Shown here: positions 17,391 to 26,415 of the stretch, one piece after another | Numbering within the stretch: the stretch's first letter is position 1 | Layout: every line of letters begins with the position of its first letter | Assembly (NCBI RefSeq): GCF_001618425.1 | Contig: NZ_BDCU01000041.1 | Location: 124,001-188,000 of the forward strand | Length of the DNA: 64,000 bases | From: Nocardia fusca NBRC 14340 | GTDB lineage: Bacteria; Actinomycetota; Actinomycetes; Mycobacteriales; Mycobacteriaceae | Direction: 5' to 3' | Position numbers and translations under genes: made by a program | Notes under the pieces: model-generated | What the model was told of the DNA's origin: nothing | Seen by the model: the letters and a program-made list of their open reading frames with translations, nothing else | The model's database searches: none

Positions 17391-18362
17391 GTGACGCTGA
17401 CCGGATCCGATCTGGCGCCGGCCGATTCCACCGGCCCGTTGCCTGTGGTCGCCGAAGTGCCCGGAGTCGACAGGATCCCGGTCTCCGGACTGCTGGCCGA
17501 GGTGCCCGACCCGCGGGCGGTCGTGGTCGCCCTGCACGGCGGTGCCGTGGACTCCCGATATTTCGACTGCCCCGGACATCCGGAGTACTCGCTGCTGCGC
17601 ACCGGACAGCGGCTCGGCTACACCGTGCTCGCGCTGGACCGCCCCGGGTTCCGCAGTTCGGCTCCGCACGCCCGGCTCCTGGACCCGCCACAGCGCCGGG
17701 TGGACCTCGTCTACGGCGCCGTCGACGCACTCCTGGACGGCCTACCGCGCGGCGCGGGCGTCTTTCTGCTCGCGCATTCGGCGGGCTGCGAACTCGCGGT
17801 CCGGATGGCGGCCGCCGACCGCGGCGCCGATCTACTCGGACTGGAACTGGCCGGCACCGGGCGCCGGCACCAGCAGGCCGCCCACGACCTGCTCTGGGGC
17901 GCCGATCGGATGGCCGGCCGGCGGCCGCGCGGGGTGGGGCGGCTGATCTGGGAGCCGTCGCGGCTGTATCCCGACGACGTCCTGGGCGGCAGTACCGTCT
18001 CCGCGCAGGGCTCGCACCTGGAATCGCGGGCGCTGCACGACTGGGCCGCGCGGGAATTCCTCGGCCTGGCCCCCGATATCGGTGTCCCGGTGCGGTACAG
18101 CCTGGGTGAATACGAGCGGGTGTGGCGCAACGATCCCGCGGAGATGGTCGCGGTGGGCGGTCTGTTCACCCGGTCGCCACGGGTCGTGCTGAACCGGATG
18201 CCCAACACCGGTCACAACATCAGCCTCGGCCGGACCGCGCCGGCCTACCACCTCACCGTGCTGGCCTTCGCCGAGGAGTGCATCATCGCCCGCGGGACCG
18301 GAGAGTTCTCCGGCCCCGCCCTGCAATTCGACGGCGGCGCGGCCGCGCGGCCGGAAAGGTAG
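17391..18362 (+). CDS. Alpha/beta-fold hydrolase
   Basis: About 323 aa from GTG 17391 (GTG 17388 equally possible; no strong SD). Seen: VVVALHGGAVDSRYF (oxyanion His-Gly-Gly, about 48), nucleophile Ser130 in LLAHSAGCE, and a late NTGHNISLG carrying the likely catalytic His (about 278). The gene begins 17 bp after the thiolase-like gene and ends 4 bp before DoxX, so it belongs to the same operon. Likely hydrolyses an ester, lactone or C-C/thioester bond formed in the pathway; substrate unknown. Confidence 0.8.
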   Translation: MTLTGSDLAPADSTGPLPVVAEVPGVDRIPVSGLLAEVPDPRAVVVALHGGAVDSRYFDCPGHPEYSLLRTGQRLGYTVLALDRPGFRSSAPHARLLDPPQRRVDLVYGAVDALLDGLPRGAGVFLLAHSAGCELAVRMAAADRGADLLGLELAGTGRRHQQAAHDLLWGADRMAGRRPRGVGRLIWEPSRLYPDDVLGGSTVSAQGSHLESRALHDWAAREFLGLAPDIGVPVRYSLGEYERVWRNDPAEMVAVGGLFTRSPRVVLNRMPNTGHNISLGRTAPAYHLTVLAFAEECIIARGTGEFSGPALQFDGGAAARPER

Positions 18363-18366
18363 CCGA

Positions 18367-18888
18367 ATGGACGTCACCGATATCGCACTGCTGCTGCTCC
18401 GCCTGGTCGTGGGCGGCACCATGATCGCCCACGGGATCAACCACTGGATCGGCGGCGGCAAGATCGCCGGCACCGCCGGCTGGTTCAGCGGCCTCGGGTT
18501 ACGCCACGGCGTCCTGCAGGCCTGGTTCAGTGTGATCACCGAGATCGGGGCGGGGGCACTGCTGGTCGTCGGGCTGCTCACCCCGCTGGCCGCCGCGGCG
18601 GTGATCTCGGTGATGCTGGTCGCCGCCCTGCTGGCGCACCGGAAGAACGGCTTCTTCGTGTTCAAGGACGGCTATGAGTACGTCCTGGTCCTCGCGGTCG
18701 TCTCGCTGGCGCTCGGGATCCTCGGCCCCGGATGGCTGTCGGTGGACCACGCCGCCGGGATCGAGCTCACCGGCTGGGGCGGCGGCGCCGTCGCGCTGGG
18801 GGTCGGTGTCGCCGCCACCGCCGGTCTGCTGGCGGTGTTCTGGCGACCGGCCACCCCGAAACCGGATTCGGCGGATGCCGATTCCTGA
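18367..18888 (+). CDS. DoxX family membrane protein
   Basis: 173 aa with four predicted membrane segments (about 5-25, 55-75, 78-95 and 105-125) plus a further hydrophobic stretch near 138-158. N-terminal LLLLRLVVGGTMIAHGINHW is typical of DoxX/SURF4-like proteins. These are linked to redox or thiol functions at the membrane, without a firm biochemical role. It is cotranscribed with the hydrolase (4-bp gap) and the dehydrogenase (21-bp gap), so it may support oxidation steps of this operon. Confidence 0.85.
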   Translation: MDVTDIALLLLRLVVGGTMIAHGINHWIGGGKIAGTAGWFSGLGLRHGVLQAWFSVITEIGAGALLVVGLLTPLAAAAVISVMLVAALLAHRKNGFFVFKDGYEYVLVLAVVSLALGILGPGWLSVDHAAGIELTGWGGGAVALGVGVAATAGLLAVFWRPATPKPDSADADS

Positions 18889-18909
18889 GCTGCGCGAGAG
18901 AGGAACATC

Positions 18910-19749
18910 ATGCGCGTCGGATTCATCGGACTGGGCAGTCAGGGCGGGCCCATGGCCCGCCGTATCGTCGAGGCCGGGTACCGGACCACCCTGTGGGCAC
19001 GCCGCCCCGCCACCACCGAACCGTATGCCGATACCGCGGCGAAAGTCGCCGGCACTCCCGCGGAACTCGCCGCCGACAGCGATCTCGTGTGTCTCTGCGT
19101 GGTCGGCGACGCCGATGTGCGCGAAGTTCTCGAACGCGCGGACGGTGTCCTGGCGGGATTCGCCGCCTCCGCGGCCGGACGCGAAGCGGCCCCGGTGATC
19201 GCGATCCACAGCACGGTCCACCCCGACACCTGCCGGGAACTGGCCGAAATCGCCGCAACCCAGGGTGTTTCGCTCATCGACGCACCGGTCAGCGGTGGGG
19301 CTCCCGCCGTCGCGGCCGGGCGGCTGCTGGTGATGGCCGGGGGTGACGCGGACACCCTCGCGCGCTGCCGGCCGGTATTCGAGACCTACGCGAGCCCGAT
19401 CGTGCATCTGGGCGGTGTCGGCGCCGGGCAGACCACCAAACTGCTCAACAATCTCCTGTTCACCGCGCATATGGCCACTGCGGTCAGCACCTTGGAGCTG
19501 GGCGCGCGGCTGGGCGTGAGCCCCGAGCGGCTCGGCGAGGTGATCGGCAACGGCAGCGGGAACAGTTTCGCGCTCGGCCGCATCCTGGCGGGTGGCGGAA
19601 CTCTCGACCAGATCGCCGCACATGCCGGTGATCTGCTGCGCAAGGACGTCCGGCTGATCAGCGAACTGGCCGACGCCGCACAGATCGCCCCCGGTGTGGT
19701 ACTCGATACCGCCGACGCCACGCTCGCCCTGATGGGCCGCCCACGCTGA
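18910..19749 (+). CDS. NAD(P)-dependent beta-hydroxyacid dehydrogenase (3-hydroxyisobutyrate-dehydrogenase family)
   Basis: 279 aa. Rossmann start RVGFIGLGSQGGPMARR (2-18), substrate motif DAPVSGGAPAVAAGRL (about 126-141), and TTKLLNNLL with the catalytic Lys (about 175). Oxidises a beta-hydroxyacid or related alcohol with NAD(P). SD AGAGAGG precedes ATG 18910. The next gene but for a 126-bp gap is a second, clearly diverged member of the same family, so the operon has two related dehydrogenases. Confidence 0.88.
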   Translation: MRVGFIGLGSQGGPMARRIVEAGYRTTLWARRPATTEPYADTAAKVAGTPAELAADSDLVCLCVVGDADVREVLERADGVLAGFAASAAGREAAPVIAIHSTVHPDTCRELAEIAATQGVSLIDAPVSGGAPAVAAGRLLVMAGGDADTLARCRPVFETYASPIVHLGGVGAGQTTKLLNNLLFTAHMATAVSTLELGARLGVSPERLGEVIGNGSGNSFALGRILAGGGTLDQIAAHAGDLLRKDVRLISELADAAQIAPGVVLDTADATLALMGRPR

Positions 19750-19875
19750 CCCCCCGGCACCACGCCCCTGCCGGCCCGGCCGGCACCGGCGCCGCCGAGT
19801 CGTCCGCGTGCTTGCGGCCCCATCGCGGCGCGGGAGGCACGGCAGGCCGGGACTTTTCGAACGAAGGAGAACCGA

Positions 19876-20676
19876 GTGCGTATCGGATTCATCGGCGCCG
19901 GCCGCATGGGAACCCCCATGATCCAGCGCCTGACGGCCGCCGGGCACAGTGTCCGCGCGCTCGGGCGCAATCCCGGCGCCCGAGCCGCGATCACCACGAC
20001 CGGCGCCACCGCGCTCGGCTCGGCGATCGAGGCCGGACAGGACGCCGAGGCGGTGGTGGTCTGTGTTTTCACCGATCAGCAGGTCCGCGAAGTGTGCCTG
20101 GACAGCGGACTGCTCGAGACGATGCCGCCCGGCTCGGTCCTGATCCTGCACACCACCGGCAGCCCCGACACCGCGACGACGATCGCTGCCGCCCGAGCCG
20201 CTGCCGGGCGCCATGTGGTCGACGCCCCGGTGAGCGGAGGGCCGCACAGTATCGCCGACGGTTCGCTCACCGTCTTCCTGGGCGGCTCGGCCGCTGCGAC
20301 CGCGCGGGCGCGCCCCGTACTGGCCGCGTACGCCGATCCGGTCTTGGCGGTCGGGCAACTCGGTAACGGGCAGCGCGTGAAACTCGTCAACAATGCGCTG
20401 TTCGCCGCCCAGATCGGCCTGGTCACCGAGGCTGTGCGGCTGGCTCAGGAATTGGGCCTCACCGAAGCCGAGGTCCTTTCCGCACTACCGCATGCCAGTA
20501 GTTCGGGGCGTGCGGTGCTGAGTGTGGCGACCAAAGGTTCGGTGGCGGCGTTCGCGGACTCGGTGGGCGATTTCCTGCGCAAGGATGTCGCCGTGGCCCG
20601 CGAACTCGCCGACCGGCTGGGCAGCGATCTCGGCCTGCTCGACCCCGCCATCCGCGCGGCGGTCGGCACCGGCTGA
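19876..20676 (+). CDS. NAD(P)-dependent beta-hydroxyacid dehydrogenase, second paralog
   Basis: 266 aa from GTG 19876, with AAGGAG 6 nt before it. Rossmann start RIGFIGAGRMGTPMIQR (2-18), DAPVSGGPHSIADGSL (about 116-131) and VKLVNNALF with the catalytic Lys (about 169). It shares layout but limited identity with the protein at 18910, so it is an old duplicate or independent recruit rather than a recent copy. It closes the plus-strand run that starts at the SDR. Confidence 0.88.
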   Translation: MRIGFIGAGRMGTPMIQRLTAAGHSVRALGRNPGARAAITTTGATALGSAIEAGQDAEAVVVCVFTDQQVREVCLDSGLLETMPPGSVLILHTTGSPDTATTIAAARAAAGRHVVDAPVSGGPHSIADGSLTVFLGGSAAATARARPVLAAYADPVLAVGQLGNGQRVKLVNNALFAAQIGLVTEAVRLAQELGLTEAEVLSALPHASSSGRAVLSVATKGSVAAFADSVGDFLRKDVAVARELADRLGSDLGLLDPAIRAAVGTG

Positions 20677-20772
20677 CTGCGGCACCCCACCCGTGTCGAA
20701 CAGTGGCCGCCGCTCCCCCGTTTCCTCCGCAGACACAGAGCGGCTGACGCCGCGGGCCGGTCCGGCGTCCTG

Positions 20773-21375
20773 CTACTCGCTTTTCGGCCACGCGGGCGAA
20801 CGACCGAGCAGCCGGAGGATGCGGTCCAGCGGCGCATCCGGGTCGCCACCCGGCAGCGCATGGGCGAAGGGGGACCCGGGCTGCTCGCGTTCCGGGCCGT
20901 CGGGGACGGATTCGGCGATGCGCAGCACCGGCTCGGCCGTGGCGGCGTCCAGTTCATAGCCCACACCGAGGGATCGCGCGAGATCCCAGCCGTGCACGAC
21001 GTAGTCGACCAGATGGAACCCGAGGGCCTGATGGCCCGGGACCGTGACGTCCGGCCCGAATTCCGGCATCGCGAAGGGGCGTTCCGTCGTGCCCGGCTCG
21101 GCGAAGGCGCGCAGGACCTCGGCCGCGGATTCGGTGTATTCGGCCGGGGTGTGCGTTCCTGGCGAGCGCACCTGCCAGTGGGCGAGGTCGGCGCCGTCAC
21201 CACGTGCACTGGCGGCGAAGCCGCGATGCTGTGCGGCCATATGCGCCAGCAGGTCACCCACTGTCCAGCCCGCGCACGGGGTCGGCAGGGCGAGTCGGTC
21301 AGGGGTTACGAGTTCGGCGGTGGTCACCGTGGTGAGCACCGCCCGGCGGTCGAGTTCGACGAGGTCTGTGGTCAT
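20773..21375 (-). CDS. TIGR03086-type metal-binding protein (DinB/mycothiol maleylpyruvate isomerase fold)
   Basis: 200 aa from ATG 21375; upstream in-frame codons to 21411 look non-family. Seen: PTPCAGWTVGDLLAHMAAQHRG (about 31-52) with a metal His, and LGFHLVDYVVHGWDLARSLG (about 118-137) with two more His, the three-His pattern of this fold. Members use mycothiol or act as small isomerases or transferases; most are uncharacterised. It diverges from the MarR regulator at 21445 with a 69-bp spacer, so that regulator may control it. Confidence 0.8.
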   Translation of the reverse strand: MTTDLVELDRRAVLTTVTTAELVTPDRLALPTPCAGWTVGDLLAHMAAQHRGFAASARGDGADLAHWQVRSPGTHTPAEYTESAAEVLRAFAEPGTTERPFAMPEFGPDVTVPGHQALGFHLVDYVVHGWDLARSLGVGYELDAATAEPVLRIAESVPDGPEREQPGSPFAHALPGGDPDAPLDRILRLLGRSPAWPKSE

Positions 21376-21444
21376 ACGCGCAACAGTACGCAGGCGCTTA
21401 CAATAGGTCAATGCTTATCATTTTCCAGTGGGTAGGTTCTACTC

Positions 21445-21897
21445 ATGGGAACCACGGACCGTCCGGATCTGGCCGCGATGCTCGCGCCGCTGACCCGCAC
21501 TCTCATCGCCCTGGAACGCCCGATTCTCGAAGCCCACGGGCTGACCATGTGGGCCTACACGGTTCTGATCACGCTGAGCCGGGGCGCCGCCCGCGGTCAG
21601 GGCGTACTCGCCCAGGAGATCGGCGCGGACAAGACCCGGATCATCGCGGTTCTCGACGACCTCCAGGACCGCGGCCTCATCGAACGCACCCCCGATCCCG
21701 CCGACCGCCGGGCCCGGCTGCTGGAGCTGACGCCGGAGGGCCACCGGATCGCGGCCGCGGTACAGGCGGAGATCCAGGCACGCGAGAACGAACAGGTATT
21801 GGAACAGCTGCCCGCCGCCGACCGCCGCGGTTTCCTCAACGCCCTGCGCATCCTGACCGCGCAACCCCGGGACCCGGCACCGGAGGGCAGCGACTGA
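21445..21897 (+). CDS. MarR-family transcriptional regulator
   Basis: 150 aa winged-helix dimer. Seen: GQGVLAQEIGADKTRIIAVLDDLQDRGLIERTPDPADRRARLLELT-type recognition helix and wing (about residues 51-96), with the DRRAR wing typical of MarR proteins, and dimerisation helices at both ends. Divergent to the DinB-like gene. The spacer 21376-21444 is AT-rich and includes GTCAATGCTTATCATTTTCC, a plausible promoter/operator. Ligand unknown; no sign that it controls the catabolic operons. Confidence 0.85.
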   Translation: MGTTDRPDLAAMLAPLTRTLIALERPILEAHGLTMWAYTVLITLSRGAARGQGVLAQEIGADKTRIIAVLDDLQDRGLIERTPDPADRRARLLELTPEGHRIAAAVQAEIQARENEQVLEQLPAADRRGFLNALRILTAQPRDPAPEGSD

Positions 21898-22030
21898 CAG
21901 CGACCCTCGGCTCTCCCCGGCCGGCTGCCGAAGGCCGATTGCCCGGTCGGCCAAAGGACCTGTCACGGTTGGCGGCCGGCAGCACCGAACCGGCTCGACT
22001 ACGACCCGCCGGGCAGGCGCGCGGAGCCGT

Positions 22031-22888
22031 TCACCGCCCGTCTTCGCTCGCCCGCAACACCCACAGCGGGGCGTGATTCGCCCAGCCCTCCTCCGGCCAG
22101 TTGAACCACCCCGCGGACGCCCACGTACCTCCATCGGGGTGCAGGGTGGTGCCGGTGAGATAGGACGACAGGCGGGAAGCCAGGAACACCGCGCACTGCG
22201 AGATATCGGTGAGGTGCCCGGCCCGGCCCATGGGGATGGCCACTTTCACGCCTGCCGGATCGGTCATGGCGTTGTCACCGGTCCCGACACGCTCCAGATT
22301 CGGCGTAGGAACGAAATCGGGCGCGATGTTGTTGACCCGGATCCCGTCCGGGGCCACCTCCACGGCCAGCGTGCGGGCGAACTGCTCCACCGCCGCCTTC
22401 GCCGCGGCGTACACCGCGAAACCCGGTGCCGCGCGATGGGCTTCGATGGTCGTGATATTGATGATGCTGCCCCCGCGACCCCCCGCGCGCATCCGGGGTA
22501 CGGCCAGATGGCAGGCGTGCAGGACATGGGTCAGATTGGTGCGCAACAGCGCGTCCCAGCCCTTCGGGCCGGTCTCGGTGAAGGGGGCGCGGAAGGTGCC
22601 GCCGACCACGTTCACCAGCGTGTCGAGCCGGCCCCATCGGGCGTCGGCGGCCTCGAACAGCGCCGCCAGGACCGCCGGGTCGCGGGCATCACCGTGGTGT
22701 ACGACGGCCTCCTGCCCAGCCGGTGACTCCCGCAGCTCCGCGAGCGCCGCGGGATCGAGATCCAGTACCGCCGGACGCACGCCGTTGGCGGCCAGATCCG
22801 CGACGATCGCCCGGCCCAGACCGCCCGCCCCGCCGGTCACCACCGCCACACTGCCGGCGAGACCGCCGCGTTCCTCGAACCAGCCCAT
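22031..22888 (-). CDS. SDR-family oxidoreductase with Thr at the catalytic Ser position
   Basis: 285 aa. ATG 22888 (MGWFEERGG) is preferred; upstream codons overlap the LLM gene. Seen: VAVVTGGAGGLGRAI (about 15-29), LVNVVGG, INITTIEAHRA and YAAAK. Counting back 13 residues from the catalytic Tyr gives Thr instead of the usual Ser, while Tyr and Lys are kept. A hydroxyl is still available, so activity is plausible. It ends with a long C-terminal tail rich in Trp. It follows the LLM oxidoreductase by 13 bp on the minus strand, the last gene of the ACAD-ACAD-LLM-SDR operon. Confidence 0.87.
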   Translation of the reverse strand: MGWFEERGGLAGSVAVVTGGAGGLGRAIVADLAANGVRPAVLDLDPAALAELRESPAGQEAVVHHGDARDPAVLAALFEAADARWGRLDTLVNVVGGTFRAPFTETGPKGWDALLRTNLTHVLHACHLAVPRMRAGGRGGSIINITTIEAHRAAPGFAVYAAAKAAVEQFARTLAVEVAPDGIRVNNIAPDFVPTPNLERVGTGDNAMTDPAGVKVAIPMGRAGHLTDISQCAVFLASRLSSYLTGTTLHPDGGTWASAGWFNWPEEGWANHAPLWVLRASEDGR

Positions 22889-22901
22889 CCGATCCGCCTC
22901 C

Positions 22902-23819
22902 CTAGCCGATGTAGTGCGCGCCGAAGGACGACAGGAAATCGAAGGTGGCCGCCGGGTCGAGCGGGTCGTGCACACCGGCGCGGGTGGAGACGGTGATCCA
23001 GTCGACCCCGGCCCGCGCCAATTCGGCGAACGCTTCCCGGTGCGGCCCAGGATCGGCGCCGGGACCGGTGAGCCCGGTGTGGCTGTAGGAGTACACCAGG
23101 TCGATATGTCCGGTGCGGCCGTGGTCCGCGGCCGCCGCGCGCACGTCGGCGATCTTGCGGGCCAGGTCCGCGATGGTGCCCAGTTCCGGTGTCCGGGCGG
23201 TGGTGCTGAGTTCGGCGCCCCCGGACATCGGGATCCAGCCCTGGGCGGCCCGGGCCACCCGGCGCCGGCTCAGCGCCGAATTGCCTCCGATCCAGATGGG
23301 GATGGGCTGCTGGACCGGGGTCGGCCGGGCCTGCACCTCGCGGGCGCTGAAGTGTTTTCCGGTATAGCTGAACGGCTCGCCTTTCCAGTGCAGCGGCAGC
23401 ACGTCCAGTGCTTCGTCGAACAGGGTGTTGCGCTCCTCGAAATCCACCCCGACCGCGTGGAATTCACCCTTCAGATATCCGGTGCCGATCCCCAGGACGG
23501 CCCGCCCGCCGGACAGTTTGTCCAGGGTGGCCGCCGCTTTGGCCAGCAGCATCGGATTCCGGTAGGGAGCCACCGACAGGTAGGTGATCAGGCGGATCCG
23601 TTCGGTCAGCGCCGCTGCGTACCCCAGTGACACGAAGGGGTCCAGGGTCTGATGGCCGCCGGCTCCCAGCCACCGGGCGCCCGGCGCCGGATGTTCGCTG
23701 AGCGAGAATCCGGCGAAACCGGCCCGCTCGGCCGCGCGCGCGACCTCTCCCAGCGGCCCCGCGTCGAGCACATCGCCCGCCACGCCGCCGGTTTCGGGAT
23801 AGTGGAAGATAAACCGCAT
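22902..23819 (-). CDS. LLM-class F420-dependent oxidoreductase
   Basis: 305 aa luciferase-like (alpha/beta)8 barrel protein. Seen: GFSLSEHP (about 36), TLDPFVSLGYAAALTERIRL (about 58), PYRNPMLLAKAAATLDKLSGGR (about 85-106), GIGTGYLKGEF and PIWIGGNS. This matches TIGR03619-type F420 enzymes of actinobacteria. It lies between ACAD and SDR genes with short gaps (30 and 13 bp), so it likely performs a hydride transfer in the same pathway, perhaps double-bond or carbonyl reduction. F420 rather than FMN use is inferred from subfamily resemblance. Confidence 0.85.
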   Translation of the reverse strand: MRFIFHYPETGGVAGDVLDAGPLGEVARAAERAGFAGFSLSEHPAPGARWLGAGGHQTLDPFVSLGYAAALTERIRLITYLSVAPYRNPMLLAKAAATLDKLSGGRAVLGIGTGYLKGEFHAVGVDFEERNTLFDEALDVLPLHWKGEPFSYTGKHFSAREVQARPTPVQQPIPIWIGGNSALSRRRVARAAQGWIPMSGGAELSTTARTPELGTIADLARKIADVRAAAADHGRTGHIDLVYSYSHTGLTGPGADPGPHREAFAELARAGVDWITVSTRAGVHDPLDPAATFDFLSSFGAHYIG

Positions 23820-23849
23820 CGCTACCTCCGCGTCCTCGCTCCGACTCCG

Positions 23850-25079
23850 CTACCGCCCACGTTTGACCTCGTTGAACGGCACGTCCCGGTCGGCGGCGTA
23901 CTCCCGCGGCATCCCGAGCACGCGTTCGCTGATCACATTGCGCGCGATCTCGGTGCTGCCGCCCGCCAGGCTCCAGGCGGCGCGGAACAGGAAGTCGGTG
24001 CCGATGCGCGCGGTGTCGACCGGGTCGCCGGGGGCGTGTGTCGCGGCGGCCGCCCCCGCGACCTTCACCGCCAGATCGGTTTGCAGCCAGGAGTTCTCGG
24101 CACTGAACAGGCGCGTGATGGAGCCGGCGGCCGGCGGCAGCTCCCCGGCGAGCACACTGCGGGTGATGTGGTCGATGAGCTGATCGCGCACCACCTGCAT
24201 GGCCCGCGCCTCGCCGATATCCTCGCGGACCCGGATATCGTCGAGCTGACCGCTATCGCGGGCGATATCCAGGATCGGGGACTCTTCACCGCCGATATGC
24301 GGCCGGGCGCCACTGAGATAGGGCGAGGTCCCGCCGATGGCCGAACGCTCGTGGTACAGCAACCGGGACGCGGCCTCCCAGCCGTCGTCGACCCGGCCGA
24401 TCACGGCCTCGTCGCCGAGCGCCACATCGTCGAAGAACTCCTGGCAGAACTCGGTGGATCCGGTGACCTGTTTGATCCGCTGCACGGTCACTCCCTCGGC
24501 CCCGATGGGCACCAGGAACATGGTGAGCCCGCGATGTTTGGGCACCTCCCAGTTGGTGCGGGCCAAACACAACCCGTAGTCCGCCGCGTAGGCGCCCGAA
24601 CTCCAGATCTTGGAGCCGTTGAGGATCCAGCGGTCACCGTCCCGTTCGGCCCGGGTGGTGAGCCCGGCCAGATCCGACCCACCGCGCGGCTCGGACAGCA
24701 ACTGCACCAGCACTTCGTCCCCGCGCAGCACGGCGGTCAGATGTTCCCGCTTCTGCTCCTCGGTACCCAGATCGAGCAGGGTGGCCGCGCAGATGGCCAG
24801 GGTCGGCACGTTCAGGATCACCGGCATCTCGTAGGCGTAGGACTCCTTGGTGAACGCCCGCTGATGCGCGGGCGTCAGGCCGAGGCCGCCGTACTCCTTC
24901 GGAAAGCAGATGCCCGCGAAACCGCCGTCGTGGAGCATTCGCTGCAGTTCCCGTGCCCGGTCCCACTCCTCTTTGCTGTCGGGCGGTCCCTGGTCCGGCA
25001 GCGCGGGGGGAAGGTTGGCGCGCAACCAGTTCCGGGCGCGTTCGCGGAACTCGGCTACGGGTTCGAGTTCGGTGGTCAT
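23850..25079 (-). CDS. Acyl-CoA dehydrogenase, large-type subunit
   Basis: 409 aa ACAD. Seen: GGFAGICFPKEYGGLGLT (about 51), LLSEPRGGSDLAGLTTRAERDGD (about 131-153), WILNGSKIWSSGA (about 154), and C-terminal GGSTEIARNVISERVLGMPRE with the FAD-pyrophosphate motif. Paired with a second, shorter ACAD at 25112 just upstream; side-by-side genes of this kind encode alpha2beta2 ACADs in steroid pathways (for example FadE28-FadE29). Probable role: alpha,beta-dehydrogenation of a bulky acyl-CoA. Confidence 0.9.
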   Translation of the reverse strand: MTTELEPVAEFRERARNWLRANLPPALPDQGPPDSKEEWDRARELQRMLHDGGFAGICFPKEYGGLGLTPAHQRAFTKESYAYEMPVILNVPTLAICAATLLDLGTEEQKREHLTAVLRGDEVLVQLLSEPRGGSDLAGLTTRAERDGDRWILNGSKIWSSGAYAADYGLCLARTNWEVPKHRGLTMFLVPIGAEGVTVQRIKQVTGSTEFCQEFFDDVALGDEAVIGRVDDGWEAASRLLYHERSAIGGTSPYLSGARPHIGGEESPILDIARDSGQLDDIRVREDIGEARAMQVVRDQLIDHITRSVLAGELPPAAGSITRLFSAENSWLQTDLAVKVAGAAAATHAPGDPVDTARIGTDFLFRAAWSLAGGSTEIARNVISERVLGMPREYAADRDVPFNEVKRGR

Positions 25080-25111
25080 AGCGGTACTGCCTTCCGGAGA
25101 GTTCCGCGGCG

Positions 25112-26272
25112 CTACGCGGCGGTGAGGAGGAGGTCGGTGATCCGGCGGCGATGCTCCTCGGGAGTGCCGTAGAGCGCACGGCCCAGTCCGATCCGCCGCA
25201 GATACAGATGCAGATCGTGTTCCCAGGTGACCCCGATGCCGCCGTGCAACTGCACACAGTCCTGACCGATCACCGGGGCTTTCGCGCCCACATAGGATTT
25301 CGCGACGCTCACCGCTTCCGCGGCGGACTCCGGATCGTCGTCACAGGCCGCCGCGGCCGCGGCGGCGGTCGCCCGGCACGCCTCGTACCAGGTCTTGTTG
25401 TCGGCCATCCGATGTTTGAGCGCCTGGTACGAGGCCAGCGGGCGGCCGAAGGTGAAGCGGTCGGTGAGCCAGACCAGGGTCGCCTCCATCGCCTTGCCGG
25501 TGGCGCCCACCGTCTCCGCCGCCGTCAGTACCGCGGCGGTATGCAATTGGGCGCGGACGGCGGCGGCCGCGGCGGCTCCGGTGTGCACCACGGACTCCGC
25601 GGGCACCGCGACTTCGGCGAATTCGATCCGGGCGGTGCGGCGGACCAGGTCCAGAGTCCAGGTCGGGGTGACGGTGACCCCCGGTGCGTCGGTGGGCACC
25701 AGCAGTTGTACCGGCCCGTCCGCGCTCTGTGCGGTCACCAGCAGGATATCGGCGCGGTCCCCGGCTTCGACGCGGTCCTTCACCCCGGTCAGCCGGTAGC
25801 CGGCGCCGTCGCGGACGGCGCGGGCCCATTCCCCGTCGGGGGGCGCTTCGCGATCGGCGAGCGCGTCGACGATATCGAGACCACGTCCGGGTTCGTAGAC
25901 GGCCCAGGAGGCGATCGAGGTACCCGCCGCGATTCCCGTGACCGTATCGGCGAGAGCCGCGCGCGCGGTCGCCAGTCCGGCGAGGACCGCGTTGGTGGTG
26001 ACGAACGGCCCCGGCGCGCAGGCTCGGCCGAGTTCGGTTGCGATCAAGGCCAATTCGGTCATCGGGCGCCCGGATACGCTGCCGCCGCCGTACTCCTCCG
26101 CGACCAGCATGGCGGTCCAGCCCAGTTCGGCGGCCGAGCGCCACCACCGATCGTCGAATCCGGTCCCGGCCTCGCCGAGCGCGCGTACCGTCGGCACCGG
26201 GACGGTCTCGGCCAGGAATTCCCGGGCTGTCTGCTGGAACAGCCGCTGGTCAGCGGTGAGATCAAGGGTCAT
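25112..26272 (-). CDS. Acyl-CoA dehydrogenase, small-type subunit
   Basis: 386 aa. ATG 26272 was chosen (GGAGGACC upstream; family start TLDLTADQRLFQQTAREF). Seen: ELGWTAMLVAEEYGG (about 50), WLTDRFTFGRPLASYQALKHRMAD (about 268-291), QLHGGIGVTWEHDLHLYLRR (about 343-362). The mid-domain is diverged and lacks the TEPxxGSD signature present in its partner at 23850, as expected of the non-canonical subunit of heteromeric ACADs. It heads the ACAD-ACAD-LLM-SDR operon under operator F. Confidence 0.88.
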   Translation of the reverse strand: MTLDLTADQRLFQQTAREFLAETVPVPTVRALGEAGTGFDDRWWRSAAELGWTAMLVAEEYGGGSVSGRPMTELALIATELGRACAPGPFVTTNAVLAGLATARAALADTVTGIAAGTSIASWAVYEPGRGLDIVDALADREAPPDGEWARAVRDGAGYRLTGVKDRVEAGDRADILLVTAQSADGPVQLLVPTDAPGVTVTPTWTLDLVRRTARIEFAEVAVPAESVVHTGAAAAAAVRAQLHTAAVLTAAETVGATGKAMEATLVWLTDRFTFGRPLASYQALKHRMADNKTWYEACRATAAAAAAACDDDPESAAEAVSVAKSYVGAKAPVIGQDCVQLHGGIGVTWEHDLHLYLRRIGLGRALYGTPEEHRRRITDLLLTAA

Positions 26273-26310
26273 GTTCGCCGGTCCTCCGGTTGACGCACGG
26301 CACACCGTGT

Positions 26311-26346
26311 GGAAATCTCATATTCACAGATGAGAGTTATATTCTC
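26311..26346. promoter_or_regulatory. Tandem operator F (RAGAATnnnATTCTY family)
   Basis: 15-mer 26332-26346 (GAGAGT-TAT-ATTCTC) with a weaker 15-mer at 26311-26325 (GGAAAT-CTC-ATATTC); centres are 21 bp apart. A perfect TCTCAT-N8-ATGAGA palindrome (26316-26335) joins them. It lies between the divergent ACAD operon (start 26272) and the P450-ferredoxin operon (start 26416). Confidence 0.62.
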
Positions 26347-26415
26347 AAATGCGGAAGTCAACCGGCGGAGCTGCTCGTGGTGGTGGGTGCCGGCCGAGCG
26401 AAGGGAACCCGTCAC

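Noticed and set aside
19750..19875. GC-rich inverted repeat CCGGCCCGGCCGG as a terminator between the two dehydrogenases
   Set aside because: Such short GC palindromes are frequent by chance at this composition, and the genes appear to be cotranscribed.
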